A stretch of 64,000 nucleotides of DNA from Vitis vinifera. Its lineage: Eukaryota; Streptophyta; Magnoliopsida; Vitales; Vitaceae. Positions 44,212-57,450 of the stretch are shown here, piece after piece. Position 1 is the first letter of the stretch, and each line of letters opens with the position of its first letter. Location: NCBI RefSeq assembly GCF_030704535.1, contig NC_081820.1:22953001-23017000 (forward strand), in the 5' to 3' direction. The notes under the pieces were generated by a model. The model was given only the letters and a program-made list of their open reading frames with translations, ran no database searches and was not told the DNA's origin. The translations under genes and the position numbers were made by a program.

Positions 44212-46971
44212 TCAAAAGTTTGAGCTTGATGGTGCAGCACCAAAACCTCCACCTCCTCGTCCAAAGCCAGGCCTTCCACCCGACCCCTGCAGAGATAAAA
44301 TGAGCAAATTAAAATGGTGATACAAGTGTGAATCCTTCAAAGAAGTATATTTTTTAGGCACGAATAACCAATACAAGAACCACAAGAGAGGTTATAACAA
44401 ACAGAATGCCTTTCAGATGTACAAATAAAAATGGATAATAAAAGCCTGAGATTCTGATCTGTACCTCTTTAATCCTGACTAGACAGAGGACAAGTGCTAA
44501 AGACTGAAACAACCCTCTTTTTTCCCCCTTCCCCCCCAAACCTTACTACTCATTGGTTTAAGCTCACAGGCTACCATCACTTAGTTTCTGACCTGACAAC
44601 TGAGACCCCTTTTCCATTCTCCCACTTACTGATTATGGGGAAGCTAATCCCTCTCCACAAACAATTTGAAAGGCATTGGAGACTGAGCTATAAATTGGGG
44701 GTAAAACAATAAAAACACACACACATGAAACTCATACAATTCTAAAGCAACAAAATATTGATGTCTTCCAGATTAATAGTGGTTTTCCATAACCTAATCC
44801 TTCAAAAGTCTTGAAACCACATAAGAGGTTATTTTTTATGCAATATCCTGCACATGATGTGTCATTGGTATGGTCCAGCACACTCCAAGGGATGATAACC
44901 TAGTGCACACACAAGCACAGTTGGCCCCAAGCAGATGAATAACTCTGTGCATGGACTTGGGAGTCACCAAGTGCGTTTGAAGCCCCTTCACATAGCTATA
45001 TCATGTTGAATGGGTGGGTTCCATCAACGAGAATGCTGCTGGCCCTCTATATGAAAATTTAGTTACATCCCCTTGAAACATACAATAATACCCAAAGGAG
45101 GCCTTAGTAGTATCATGCATCTTCTCATTGTTCCAAAAAAACCATACTCAAATAACCATGTAACTTACAAACTTAGAAGCTTGTGCAAATTAGAGACTGA
45201 TAAGATTACAACCACCATATGAAGCACATAAAACCTTGAAATGGACATATGATCTAAGGGATGTCATTTAAGCATCTACAGTAACAACAATTAATTGATG
45301 CTAAAAACTAGGATGAAGCACTGCATAGAGAAATAGACACCTTCCGATATTTAATGCTAATCTTATGAGAGAGATATTATTACCCTAAATGAAGGCTGGA
45401 AGTCAGCAGGAGCTCCTCCCTTGTCACCACCAAACTCGCCTGGAGGGCCACGAGGGCCTCCACGATACCCATCACGATCACCAAACCTGGGACGGTCTCC
45501 ATCAAAGCGAGGCGGGCCACTAAAAGCTCAAGACAATTTAACACATTAATCAATATGCCAAGTGAAAAAAATCTAAGAACCCAACATAGAAAAAAAATGA
45601 TAGAGATATAGAATTACCGTGGACGGTCACCAGGTGGGCCACCCATTGGCCGACCAGGGGGTTTCACAGACTTCTTCAAGGTGGCAGGCACAATCTCTGA
45701 TGGGAGATTCAGGTAAGTCCTAAGAAACTCAATCCCATCATTAGTGAGGTACCAGTAGTAGTGCATCCAAGCAAATGTCTCCCGTACATATTCCTTTGAC
45801 TTAAAGCTCTGCATCAACTTAATCACCTGCAGATTTGGAACATCAATTTCGGGGTGTTTTGCAAGATTGTAGTCCTTCTTTGCATAGCAAACTCCCTCTG
45901 CACACATGCAAAATATCACATATAAGAAATAGATGAAACATGATCCAACGTTTTGTTGCTAATAAAATATAGATGAGGAAAACTAATGAAAACGGTGGTT
46001 TCAATAGAATATTGAAACAGAAAATATAAATTCTCTTTTGATCTCTCAACCAGCATTTCTTGATGCTTAGGGAAATAATATAACATCTCTGCCATACTTG
46101 GGAGTACAGAAAACTGAAATCTTGTTTTTCCTCGAAATGATCCATCCAAAACAAGCAAATTGTTTAGGATGAATTTGTTTTGGGAAAATGTGGCAAGAAA
46201 AATGGGAATGATGAAAAGTAAGAGCAGAAAAGAGAATTGAAAAAAAAAAACTACAAGTTTTAGCCAAATAAGGTTTCTTTCTCTACCATCTCCCCTTAAC
46301 TTCAGTCCTACTCTCTTTTCAATCCTATTTCACATCTCATGAAGACTGCAATTGAAGGACTTAAAAAGGAAAACCATGTTCAAAATGTTTTCAATTGTCA
46401 AAGTGCTCAAATATCAAGAGCAAGATTATACTGTTTTCCCAAAATGCTCCATTTTCCAAGAAATCCTTATCGAAACAGTTTCAGACAAGGAGCTAATAAA
46501 CATATTTTCTGTTTCCGTTTTCAGCTCATCTCCACGGTCGAACAAGCCGTAATATTTCTTCTAATTCTTTCCCTTTCCCTCTTCGTCCGTAGATCCAAAC
46601 AGCCACACAACTTTTCAAAATTTCGGGTCCCCAGGGAACAACGCCTCACTAATGCATGCCTAAAAGTACTGTTTGACCTAATTGAACCAAATCTCTCAGC
46701 TTTTCCAAACAAATCAATATAAAAACATAAGATCCCAGAATTTCCAATCCTCTTTTCTACAGATTCTCGGTACCCAAACAAGAAAAAACAACAAAACAAA
46801 TCAAGTAAACGCAAGTAGAGGAGTGAGACAAACCTTGGAAGAGGTACTTGGAGATCTCTCTCCGATTCTTCTCGGGGATAATCTGCACAATGGAATTAAC
46901 AAAACAGTTACTTCACAGAAACACAGATTTGCAAAGAGAAAAAGTGCGAAATGCTGAGGAAGACTCGCCAT
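44212..46971 (-). CDS. RPS10: 40S ribosomal protein S10 (eS10)
   Basis: Structural protein of the small cytosolic ribosomal subunit. Exons: 46971-46969 (ATG only), 46882-46834, 45897-45618, 45519-45384, 44286-44212; 180 residues. The protein opens [17 protein letters not shown] and continues [40 protein letters not shown] and [14 protein letters not shown] (S10/plectin domain, about residues 3-97). It ends in a Gly/Arg/Pro-rich tail ([20 protein letters not shown]). The Met must come from another exon because the second exon begins ATTATCCCC right after TTGTGCAG. The nearest upstream ATG is followed by GCGAGT, which implies a GC-AG intron directly after the start codon. All other introns are GT-AG. 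The protein call is certain; the start exon is inferred. Confidence 0.93.
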
Positions 46972-47339
46972 GGCTGCGGTGAAGTTGCGAGAGAGAAGGC
47001 ACGCAAGGGCAAGGGCTAGGGCTTCGCTCGCAGTTGCAGTGGAGAAGCCGAAACCCTAGAAAATTAGATATTTATATCTGAGTTTTGGAGGCCTTTATGG
47101 GCCTAGCCCTAGGGCTTTCGAGATTGAGTTTGGCTAGCCCAATATGGATCAATAAGGTTGGATTGGGTTGTTGGGTTTAGGCCCAAAGCATCCCAATGCA
47201 TTGATTGCCCAACGTATCGGGTCACAAACACGATACTGAGTGGTAAATCAATGCCATGATGTGGTTAGATCGATTGTTTTAGAAAAAAGTAGTGGAATTC
47301 ACATGATCGGTTTATACTTGAATCACTTTTTCAATATAA
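46972..47339. other. RPS10 leader/promoter region
   Basis: Contains AAACCCTA on the plus strand at about 47050 and GGGCCTAGCCCTAGGGCTTT/GGCCCAAAGC words at 47100-47190. These resemble telo-box and site II (TGGGCC) elements common upstream of plant ribosomal-protein genes. No gene on either strand. Confidence 0.5.
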
Positions 47340-47812
47340 AGTATAGAAGCAAATCCAAAAACTTAACACTTATTACTTAATGAATAAAGTTGATTTTAAG
47401 TTAAATTATATTTAAGTTGTTAATTAAAAACTTATTATTTAATTTTTACTTTAAATATTAAGGTTGTTTAATAAAATTAATTTAAAATTTATTTTAAATC
47501 ATCAAATTAACATATTTATCTTCTTAAATTATAATTAAAGTAAACGAGGTCAAATAATAATGAAGGTTGTAGAATAACAAAAGAGATCATAGAGATAATT
47601 AGAAAAAATATGAATACAAATGTATAATAAAGATATAAACTTAAAAATAAGTCAATTATTTTTACTTATTATTTAAATTTATTTTTAACTTTTAAATCAT
47701 ATCATTAAGTTATTTTACCAAATATATTTAATTTATTAAATAATTTAAATTAAATTATTAAATTGTTTTAATTATTAAGTTAATTTACCAAACACTTACT
47801 TAATATAATACC
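47340..47812. mobile_element. MITE, same family as 1228-1725 and the dimer at 10446-11247
   Basis: It aligns by eye with the second arm of the dimer: AAACTTATTATTTAATTTT, AAATCATCAAATTAACATAT, GAAGGTTGTAGAATAACAAA and the closing edge TTTACCAAACACTTA. About 470 bp, AT-rich and non-coding. Confidence 0.6.
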
Positions 47813-48993
47813 ATTTTTTTTAAGTAATTAAAGCGACTTGAGTTTAAAATTTAAACTCAGGCCACAATAGTTTAATAGTTATAAGTTATGAGAGATTTAA
47901 GTCATGATAGTTTAATAACTATAAATCACAACATATTTAAGTCTTAAGATACTGATTTAGTTCGATTTTTTTCTATTAGGAGATAGAAAAATGAAAATTA
48001 AACCAATAAAGTTGGTTTTCAAAATTTTAAAATTGAACTAATTTTTATAATTATTGAAAATCAAATCAATTTGATCATTCTAATCAGTTTGGATTAGTTT
48101 TATCGATTGTTTAATTTTCAATTACACCCTTATTAGCTAAAGGAGTCAATAAAGACTATTAGAAATTGTAATTCCTAATGATGATTGAATGTCTTATTAT
48201 TTCAATACTAACCTAATTGGTCAATCGATTAGAAATTGTAATCTCTCTTCATCAACACATCTCCAATGAAACTTTATTGACATACCTTGGTATGTATTTT
48301 TGAAATATTTTGATAAAATAAATTATTTTTATATTTATTTTTACAAAACAATGACATATAAGGTGAATCTCAATTAAAATTAATTAAAAATTTTATTTTG
48401 TAACAGTCAATGGATTTTTATAGTCTTGGACATAAATAATCATTTTGGTTTTTTTAATACAAAAAATTAATTTTTGAAAATTAAAAATATTTTCCTTTTT
48501 ATATTAATTGGTTTTTTTTAGCGAGTAAGAGAAATTAACAATTCTTTTATATTTCATGTTTTTATCAAAAATAAAAAAATTTAATACCAACTAAAAGGAA
48601 TAATACATTTTCTTTATTTTCATTGGTAGAAAGAAAAAGAAACATGTTTTTTATTTTTTCATATTTTTATATAAAACATAAAAAATAAATAATTATTAAT
48701 TTATAGGGATATTAAAAATAAGATTTTAATTAAATTCATTGTAAAAATATTATTTTATATTTTATTCTAAAATTTTAAATTAATAAACATAAATTAATTA
48801 ATTATTTAAAGGATAATTATAAGATTATTATACTTATTTGGGCTATTTTGATGATTGGGATATAAGAATGAAAAATGAAAATAAATAATTTTAAGAAAAT
48901 TAAAATAAATACTATTTTAATTATTATGATAAAATTTAATATAAGATTTATGTCTTTTATGTTAATAAGACAATTTATCATAAACACAAGTTA
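47813..48993. other. AT-rich spacer upstream of the CBE1-like gene
   Basis: No gene or complete element recognised. Contains a short repeated phrase (ATAGTTTAATA(G/A)(T/C)TATAA) at about 47868 and 47918. Confidence 0.35.
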
Positions 48994-49313
48994 GGACATG
49001 TTTGGTAACAATTTTTAAGAATAGTTGATAAACAAAATAGACAACCAAAAATTATTTTTAGAGTATTTTCGAAAAACAATTTTTAATTGTTTATACTTAT
49101 TTTTTAAAGATTTTTTTTTATAAAATAATTATACAAATTTGTAGAATGATTGAAAATAAATATTAAACATAAAAAATATTTTAAAAATATATTTAAAAGT
49201 ATTAAAAATATTTTAGGTTTTCAAATAGACTTTTTTTTATACAAAATATCATAAATTAGTTTTCAAAAACTATTTTTTCAAATTTTTTTTGAAAATAGTT
49301 ACCAAACGTGCCT
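48994..49313. mobile_element. MITE, about 320 bp, with GGCACGTTTGGTAAC-type ends
   Basis: The left end GGACATGTTTGGTAACAATTTTT and the complement of the right end (GGCACGTTTGGTAACTATTTTC) match at about 18 of 22 positions. The interior (AAAATAATTATACAAATTTGTAGAAT, TTTTCAAATAGACTTTTTTTTAT) recurs at 58430-58803. It is non-coding. No target duplication was identified with confidence. Confidence 0.6.
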
Positions 49314-49854
49314 TTGCAATATCCAAAATTTCAATAATGCACATTAAATTAAAAATAAAATTTTAATTAATTAATTATTAATATTATTATTATTTATTTT
49401 TGTTTTTTTGGTTTTCCTCCCTGTAGATATAAATATGCTACAACTTTCTCGCTCCCTGGGCATGTAATCCATGTGGGCCTTGGACCTGGCTCCACATCCT
49501 CTTCTCTTACATCTTTGATTTTCTCATATTTTCTATTCTACCAAACACACATTGCATGAGAAAACCCTATGAATTTTCCCGAGAGAATCCTTTTAGAAAA
49601 CTTACATATACTGTCACTTCAATTCTGGAAAATCCGTGTTTGTTGTTCTCTATGGAGTGTTGATATACACAGTGTTCATAACACCATAACTCAATGTTAG
49701 TGTGTACATGTGAATCTCTCTAGGGCTTTGTATTCAATACAGAGATGATAGCATTGATAGGTGATTGAACTTAGCTTTGTAGAGAAGTAAGCAATTGTAG
49801 GCAAAGACACTGTGATTAGATTTTTCTTTTGGTAGCGTTTTTTTTCGTAGAAAA
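49314..49854. other. Promoter and leader region of the CBE1-like gene
   Basis: AT-rich to about 49430, then less biased DNA through the likely transcription start. TATAAATATG near 49428 is a possible TATA, but the distance to the start codon (about 430 bp) implies a long leader or a leader intron. Confidence 0.4.
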
Positions 49855-52800
49855 ATGGACTCAGAAAATCAAGATCGGTGTTCCCCGGGAAGGTCGGAAC
49901 CGGATGAGACTTCTGAAGGAACTCAAAAGTAATTCTAGCTATTCTTATTTTTTTTGTTGTTGTGATTTGTGCATTAAGCTGATGGTTTTGTTTTGCAGCT
50001 TCTGCTATATCGGCTGTTTGGTTGTTGAGAAAATGAAATTTAGAATTTTAAGGTTCAGTGGGGTGGAGGATTTTGGTTTTTGAGTTCGCGAAAGAATAAA
50101 AAGTTTAAGACTCCAAATTTTAGTTTATTTTTTTTCCCAGCATTTTCTTAGCAACCAAATGGAAAATTATTGTTTGGTTTTGTTTTAATGATGCAGACAG
50201 TCAAGGATTTCATATGCAAGGGATTTTCTTTTATCTTTAGCTGAGCTAGATGAATGCAAAAATTTACCAAGTGGATTTGATTCATCCCTCCTAAGGTAAG
50301 AAGCCACATTATTTCGTTGGCTCAATTGTTGTTGCTGCTGCTGTTGAATTCATTGATTTGTTTGCATTTCGATTACTATTTTACTATTACGGGTTCGGGG
50401 TCTGTATAGTTCTGATTCAAATGCTATGGAACAGTGAATTTAATGATCCTAACAGTGGCATGTCAGAATGTCAAAGAGTAGCTTCTAATCAGTCATTGCA
50501 TAGTTTCAAGAGCAGTGTATATGCTTCATCACAGTCCAACCATAATTCAGGTGTGTGGGTTGAGTTATTCTCATTTTACCATTAACTCTTTAATGCATTT
50601 GTTTTTTTTTTTCTTTCATTTTCTCTTCATCACTTACGTCTATGCATTTTTCAGATACTCCTGCAGCATGATTCTGTTTAAGACAGTATTTTGACTTATT
50701 TTTTAACCTAGAATAATTTTCATAGGTGAGTTTTGAGTATGGAATATGTTGTTGTTGTGTACGTTACTTTATTAAAAAAATTATGATTGGTCCAAGTTGA
50801 TTCAGACTTAATTATCAATCATGACATGTGGTTATCTATGTAGTGTTGTGAGGAATATGCAGATGGAAATGTTTTTCCTTTTAATCTGTGGTTCTTAAAT
50901 AAATCTGGGGTGCTTTGTAATCTACTAAGATATTGTAGCTGATGTTAGATCTGTTAAAGAAAGGAAAAAGTTGAGTTTGTATTAGAGCTGGTGACAGAAT
51001 GAAAGCTAAGTTTGTTTTGTCATCTGCAACAAGTATCAGGAGTTACACAGGTAAGGAGGAAGGAGCTACAATGATGAGGACAAAGCCTGAACAACATGAG
51101 ATGAAGTGGTATAGAAACTTGTTGGCCTATGATGTAAACCAAAAATAAAGATCCTAAGTATGGTGAGATGGTGAAACAGGATATCCAAAAACTGTTCCAT
51201 GTGGTTTAGTTTTTAATGAATTAAGTTTATAGTATATGAGCATACCTTCATGGCTTTTAGTTTAAGAATCTAGGCTTCATCAGACCTTTCTTGTGCTGGA
51301 TTTGTGAGACCTTGGTCACAAATATGTGTTGAAGCCTATAACTGTTAACATGTGGCTCCATTTCTCACTCTTAAGATCAGAAACATAAAATAGTTAGTTC
51401 CATGTTGTAGGTCTCACATTTCTCAAGTTCATCACTGATTATGCACATGAAGTTTAAAAGTTAACTCAACAACATCAGTATACTCAATCAATACCTCTAT
51501 GCACATGATCAGCCCGACATTGGATTTATTATGGTCTTTGTAGTTACTAGTTACGTTAATATAGCTTCCATATGCAACTTGCCCTCTACATGGTAAGATG
51601 GGGATAGTGCTTTTGTTTAGATGGATCGATGGATAAGTGCTTTCATTGGCTCAGGATATTTTCTTTTCTAAACTCTCTTTTTATTCAGTGGGTATAGCAG
51701 AAATCTCACCATATGCGTAAGAGTTAATATTTACATTTGATGATAAGTAAACAAGCGTCATATGGTCTTGTTGCTATTAGTTTGTATTTGGTTCATTATT
51801 CTGCATAAACAGAACAAAAGTTTATTTTCCACGTTTGAAAGTTATGCAGGCTCCTGGAGAAGGAATTTTGGGTATCTTGGGTTTTTTCTATCTGCACTTT
51901 GTCGCATGTTGAATCACGCCAAATATGACGTCTTAGTCTTCTTTTGTTGTTCTGCATCTACCATGTACTGTTGCCATATTGGCATTAGGTTGATGTTTGT
52001 CAATGTCTAAGTGGCAGGAATTGGTCCTGTATTTGTGGTTTTTTGTCTGAGCATGTTGGATTGTACTTGAGAATATTTGATGCTATGGTTTACGATGACC
52101 TTAACGGTGTAAAAGATAGCATTTTTGGACCCTAGTTCCATTGAATGTCAATGTGGCCCTTCTGGTTTCTTGTCAAATTATGAGCACATATGTGTATTTG
52201 ATGCTTTTAATCTGGGACCCATTTTTGCCTGACTTGTTTTTGAACATCAAAGAAAATTAGAAATAATCGGAAATGATTCTCTGAACATCCATCCTTCTCA
52301 TGAATCCCACCCCCAACCACTCTTGGTTTTGATACCATCTTTCATGTGCATTTACTGCCTGCCCTCTTATAGTTTGTTTTAATTGTTAGAAGATTTGAAT
52401 TATAGCTTCTTTTGGTTACTGACTCCAAATTTAGTAATTAATTAAGTTGTTAAGTGAATTTTTTAGGTTTTTTCTAGTTGTAGTGTTAGATTATATTTTT
52501 ATAAAATTGTAAAGAGTGTTAATTAGTAGCCTTTTATATCAAAGGTGTATAAAGCAGAATCTCTACTTAGAGTGATATTATAAGTATAAACAGAGTAAGG
52601 AATTATATTAATCCAGACCCAACCATAGGTGATTCTGCAATCGCCTGGATGGATCTCCAAGGTTCTATCCCAGGTTTATTTTCTCTCTCATTTCTCCTTG
52701 ATCTAGGTGTTGATTTGAGGATGGTTCTTATTTGAACTTCCTAGTGTCATTTTGTGAAATTTCATAATTGTTTCAGTACTTCTTCTGTGTCGTGGACTTA

Positions 52801-55800
52801 TGATGGAAAAGATCCATTCCACTTTTGAACATTTTTGAGTAGTTCATGACGGGAACTTCTGAGGCTGGGGGCAGTTCACAATAAAATCACACGATTGAGG
52901 CAATGGACTAGATTTTGTCTTCATGACATTGATCATTACCACTCTATGCATTGTACCATACTCAGGATCTGTTCTATGTTGTAGAAGGCCTTGGTAAAAG
53001 GCTTGAATTTCTGAGGACTTGCAATGATAACATAAGTTTGTGCTTCTACAAAGAACTGGAAGAATAAGATTTTACTTGTGGTTTGCTTAAAAATGCTGTC
53101 TGTCCCAGTTGAGATATGGACCCAACCACCTTAATTGCCCTGTACATCCATGTAATGTGCTCAATTATCTGACTTACCATTCAAGATAATTAAGATTTTA
53201 TAGAATGATATGTTATATGTGCTTACATTATTAAATGGCTTATATATTCTTTTGTCATTGTTCAATCCTACATGATTCAAATAAAGATAGAAATTTCCTT
53301 GGTTTTATCCTGACTGCCTCGTTGATAATTACCTAATGGAAGTCAGAGTTATTTGGCTCTTGTGGCTTGTTGAACCATTCACATCATTATGCAGATTCTG
53401 GACAGCAGAACGTTAAACAGTATGGACGTCCTTGGCAAAAATTTCAGTATGATGGGGTTTTAGGAAATGTTGCTTTTCCAAGAGTATATGCAGGTGCATC
53501 TAGGGCTTCAGCTCCAACAGCTCAAGGAAGTGGTCTTTATCAACTCAATAGACATAAAGAACCATACTGTCCTTTACGCCCTTTTGAGGTCTGCTGGCAC
53601 TATATTTTTCTTCCATGCCAAAGCATTAGAATAATCAGCATCTGCATATAATGTCTATAATTCTGGATTGCATGTTATGGGAAATATGTTCTTTCCACCC
53701 CCCCTCCTCCCCAACTTTTCTCAGTTCAGAAGAAAAAAGAAACTAACTGAACTTTAAGTTACAGACATCTGGTCAATAATTATAATAATTTCTATTCTTT
53801 CAGTTTGTATGTGGCTTAGGGAAGCAGAATATAGACTTGTACAATGATGAAACCTTTGGCTCTGCTGAGTATCTAGATCATGAGACAGCAGAGGAAGAAA
53901 AGAGAAGAGGTAAATTTCCTGTTTGTTTGCTTCTGCCTTTTGTTTTAGTGATGCATTTTTCCTTTCAATTAATGGGCCTCCTAATGCTAACATTAACAAC
54001 TTCTGCTCAGTTTCATTTGAGTTGATGAGGAAGGAACAGGAAAAACCAATTCAAGAGCAGAAGAAACAAAATGATGATGGACATAAAGAAAATTTTGACC
54101 CAGATAATAGCGCACTACTCAAGGATTCTGCAAATGATAATAGTATAGTGAATACAATCAATGGATCAGAGGAGTGTCTGATACTGCCAGCTTCAACTAC
54201 TGATCCTGCTGAGGTTTCTCTTCCTGCACGGCTTCCTGCATCCAGGCCTGTTATACCCCCAGGTTTTTCCAACAAGATCCTGGAGAAGAATCTTGGAACA
54301 AAACCCTTAGCCCATTCCCCTTTATCAGAGGTAGTGAGCTAATACTTAGACGTGCTTGTTGAAAATATCATGCAGATAGAATTGATGCTCTTCTATTCCT
54401 CTTAATTACTTCTCAACTCATGCATATAGAGTTGATTTTTAAATGGGGTATGATACTTCTGATGCTGTGATAGCCTCTTGTAAGTATTGATGTCTCCTTT
54501 TGTTGGTTTATCTACTCATAAATTTTTATCCAGCAGTTTTTCACATTCCATATTGCAAGGTTTATGGTCATGGTTTTAACAGGGAAAAGGCAGAAAGAGT
54601 TCTCGTTGTTCTATGATACAAGCTGTAAGGCTGATGTAGAAACATTAAGATGAATAACAAACAGAATGTAGTAAAAAGTGGTAGTCCATCACTGTAGTAT
54701 TTTGTATCATAGATTTCCAGCTTTCCTGGATGCATTTCTAGATTTCCAGCTTATTAGTTTCTTATCTTTCTGCAAGTATGTTTCTAGTCACTAACAGTTG
54801 TATGATTTCTTAATCGTGATTTCTATTAAAAATTGACATCCTTCAGTTTTGTTGCTCCATCAGCATGATGATGCTAAAGCTGAATGCCCTGGGAGCTCCA
54901 TGGTTCATTCTTCCAATTTTGCTCATCTGCTCTGTGAAGAAGGTATGCTTTTAGGGGTGCTTCAATACTTCAGAATTTATTTATTTTTTTAACTAAATGA
55001 GTTTTTTCTTCCTTTAATCTCTTGGATTCACACCTCATTTCAGAGAAGAAACCAGCTGTAGTTATCTTGTCTAGTAAAGAGAAAGGTGGAACCCAAGTGT
55101 CTGGAGTGAAGACAGCAGAAGTCAATGATCGCAACTTTCCAAACTTTTTTTCTGAAATAAATCAACTTACCTGCAAACCTATAATACCTACCTTGACTTT
55201 TGGTACAGAGGGAATCTCTGGGCAGTTAGTTAGTTGCAATAAACCTTCTGTTACTCCAGCAGTTCTTACATGTGAGGACCTTGAACAATCTATTCTCTCT
55301 GATATGAAGGAAAATAATTCAACTCAGAATCATTCTGTGCAAAACTGGAGTCTTTATGCAAAGGATGACCAACCAAATTCTGCCAATGATAATGGCTCAT
55401 CTCAGTATCTTCTTTCTTTATTACAAAACGAGGTGAGCCTGAAAGATCTGGCGGCAGCTCCCAATAAGTTTTCTCATCCAGCTGTTGATAAATGTGGTAG
55501 ATCCATTGTGATTAGTTCTGAAGACATGGTGGCCTCAGAGTTTTCTAAGCTGGGTGAGTTTAATTTGATAGAGGGAACTCGAACAGGCTCTGAAGGCTTT
55601 GATGGAAAAGATGGTTCAACAATTGAAATATGTCTGCCTGAAGAGGACAGTTTGATTACAGTGGATGATCCCATAATCCCTCAACACTCCGTGTTTAAGC
55701 CCACTTGGAATTCACTTGAACCAAATTTTACTACACCAGCTGATAATATTGCTGTACAACTAGCAGATCTAAATCATGTCCTCGGTGATGAAAGATCTGC

Positions 55801-56978
55801 CATACCAAGTTTGGAAGGTTCACCTTTCCTTCGTTCTTTGTGTGGCATAATGGGCTCAGAGACTCCTTATCATGATCTGCATGCACAGAAATCTTACCCA
55901 CAATTTCAACACTCTCGAATGGATCCACAGAGGCCATCTAATTTTCTGTTAGATTCTCCTCAACTGAGTTCTCAAACCAGGTCCATGGGTTGGAAAAACT
56001 ATCGCCATAGTCCTCGAACCCCCCATTACACCCCTGAGAATGTTCATCCCCAATCTTTTGCCTACACTCCTGCAGCGCCAACAAGGTTTGATTATCCAGT
56101 TCATAATTCATTACAACACGTGCCAGATGGTTTTCCTGTTAATCAACCTAAGTTGAATTTGCAAAGGTTTCCCCAACATCATCAGCAACTTAGGTATGGG
56201 GGCTTTGGAGTGGCAAATACAGGTAAAGCACTCACAATCTATTGATATATCCTTTTCCACCACCTCATTCTCTTGGTAGATTGGATGTGAAAAGCCTTGA
56301 TTGACCCTCTCTTCTATCTAATTATAAACTACACATTCCCAATCAAGGGATCAATGAATTTGTGGAAATAGTACCATGTTGCCTTCTTCATGCAACTCCA
56401 ACCTCTTAAAAGTCTGGAATCAGAGATAACAATATGGATGGCCAAGTATTTGGTGGAAATTTACTGAAGATGTTGTCTTTTTGCCATACAAAAATACACC
56501 TAGAATGCCATTAATTTTCTTAGTAGCTGAATTTTATTTTTACTTTTTTATTGTGGTTTTTATCTCTGGATCATTATTCATGACAGAATAGGGTATTCAA
56601 TATATGGCTTCTGACGGTTACTAACAATTTCTTGTGGTGTTGGTAGCTCCTGCTGTTCGTGGAAAAAGCAATTCAGGTGCATTCCATAGGCCCATTGAGA
56701 TGGTATCAAGAGCAAGGCAGAGGTACCCTTATGCTGTGGATGAGACATTGAATATACCCATTGAGATGCACCCCTTTGCCATGGGTGCAACACTCAATAA
56801 GCCCATGGAAACAGAAAAGAGTGCAAAGGAGATGCACCCTTTCGCTGTGGATGCGGCATTCAACATGCCCATTGAGATGGAAAGGAGAGGGAGGCAGATG
56901 CGCCCTCTTACTCCCCGTGTCCGTGGTCGAGGGACCTATAACAGGCAGTTCGATATGGGATTTTGGAATGGACAGTAG
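49855..56978 (+). CDS. CBE1: eIF4E-binding protein of the CBE1 / 4E-T type
   Basis: Plant-specific partner of the cap-binding factor eIF4E. Nine exons: 49855-49928, 50197-50295, 50435-50550, 53395-53588, 53804-53909, 54011-54330, 54864-54942, 55044-56222, 56647-56978; 832 residues. The key feature is ISYARDFLLSLAEL at 29-42: Tyr31-x4-Leu36-Leu37 fits the canonical 4E-binding motif, in the same YxRDFLL form as animal 4E-T. After it come a YGRPWQKFQYDG segment, a GLYQLNRHKEPYCPLRPFE segment, a long Ser/Asn/Pro-rich, probably disordered region, and a repeated C-terminus (735-807) ending RVRGRGTYNRQFDMGFWNGQ. No enzyme domain is seen. Intron 3 is 2.8 kb. I know this family as Arabidopsis At4g01290; function is from family knowledge plus the motif. 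Confidence 0.85.
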
Positions 56979-57450
56979 GATGAAATTGGCAGGTAATGGG
57001 GTTGCATTGATCACAACTCCTTGCAGCAATGCTTATATTAATCTAGCTAATTTTCAAGACTCTTTGCAAGACAATAGTTGGAACTGGGTTGGTTATGTGG
57101 ATAGATAAACCGAAACCAATGAGGGAACTCTTTCTCACAAGTCCTTGCCCTAGTGTTTATATTGAATTACCTAATTTTCAAGACTGTTTGCAACATAGTT
57201 AAGCATTTAGTGTTTCCTTTGCAGATAACCATTAGTGTAGTTATGGGTATAGACACAACGAAAAAAATAAGAAGAGGAACTCTTTTCCATAACCCGTGAA
57301 TTCTTCTAGGCAACTTGCTTGGGTTTCTTCATCATGTGTGCATTTCAGGACTTGTACAGGCTACTTGGGATGATGAATCTTATTGACATGGTCAATTGGG
57401 TCCAAGTTTTTGTGAATTAACAGGTGATTTCTTTTAAGCACTTAAATTCT
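56979..57450. other. 3' flank of the CBE1-like gene
   Basis: Probable 3' untranslated region. A phrase (CTAATTTTCAAGACT(C/G)TTTGCAA) occurs at about 57048 and 57171, showing an internal duplication with a spacing of about 123 bp. No further gene. Confidence 0.5.

Noticed and set aside
52480-52720. LTR-like leader in intron 3 of the CBE1-like gene
   Set aside because: It has some of the look of a retroelement leader, but no TG...CA ends, duplication or second copy could be found.
54051-54275. Antisense frame over CBE1 exon 6
   Set aside because: It is a shadow of the coding exon; the sense exon joins its neighbours with correct phase.
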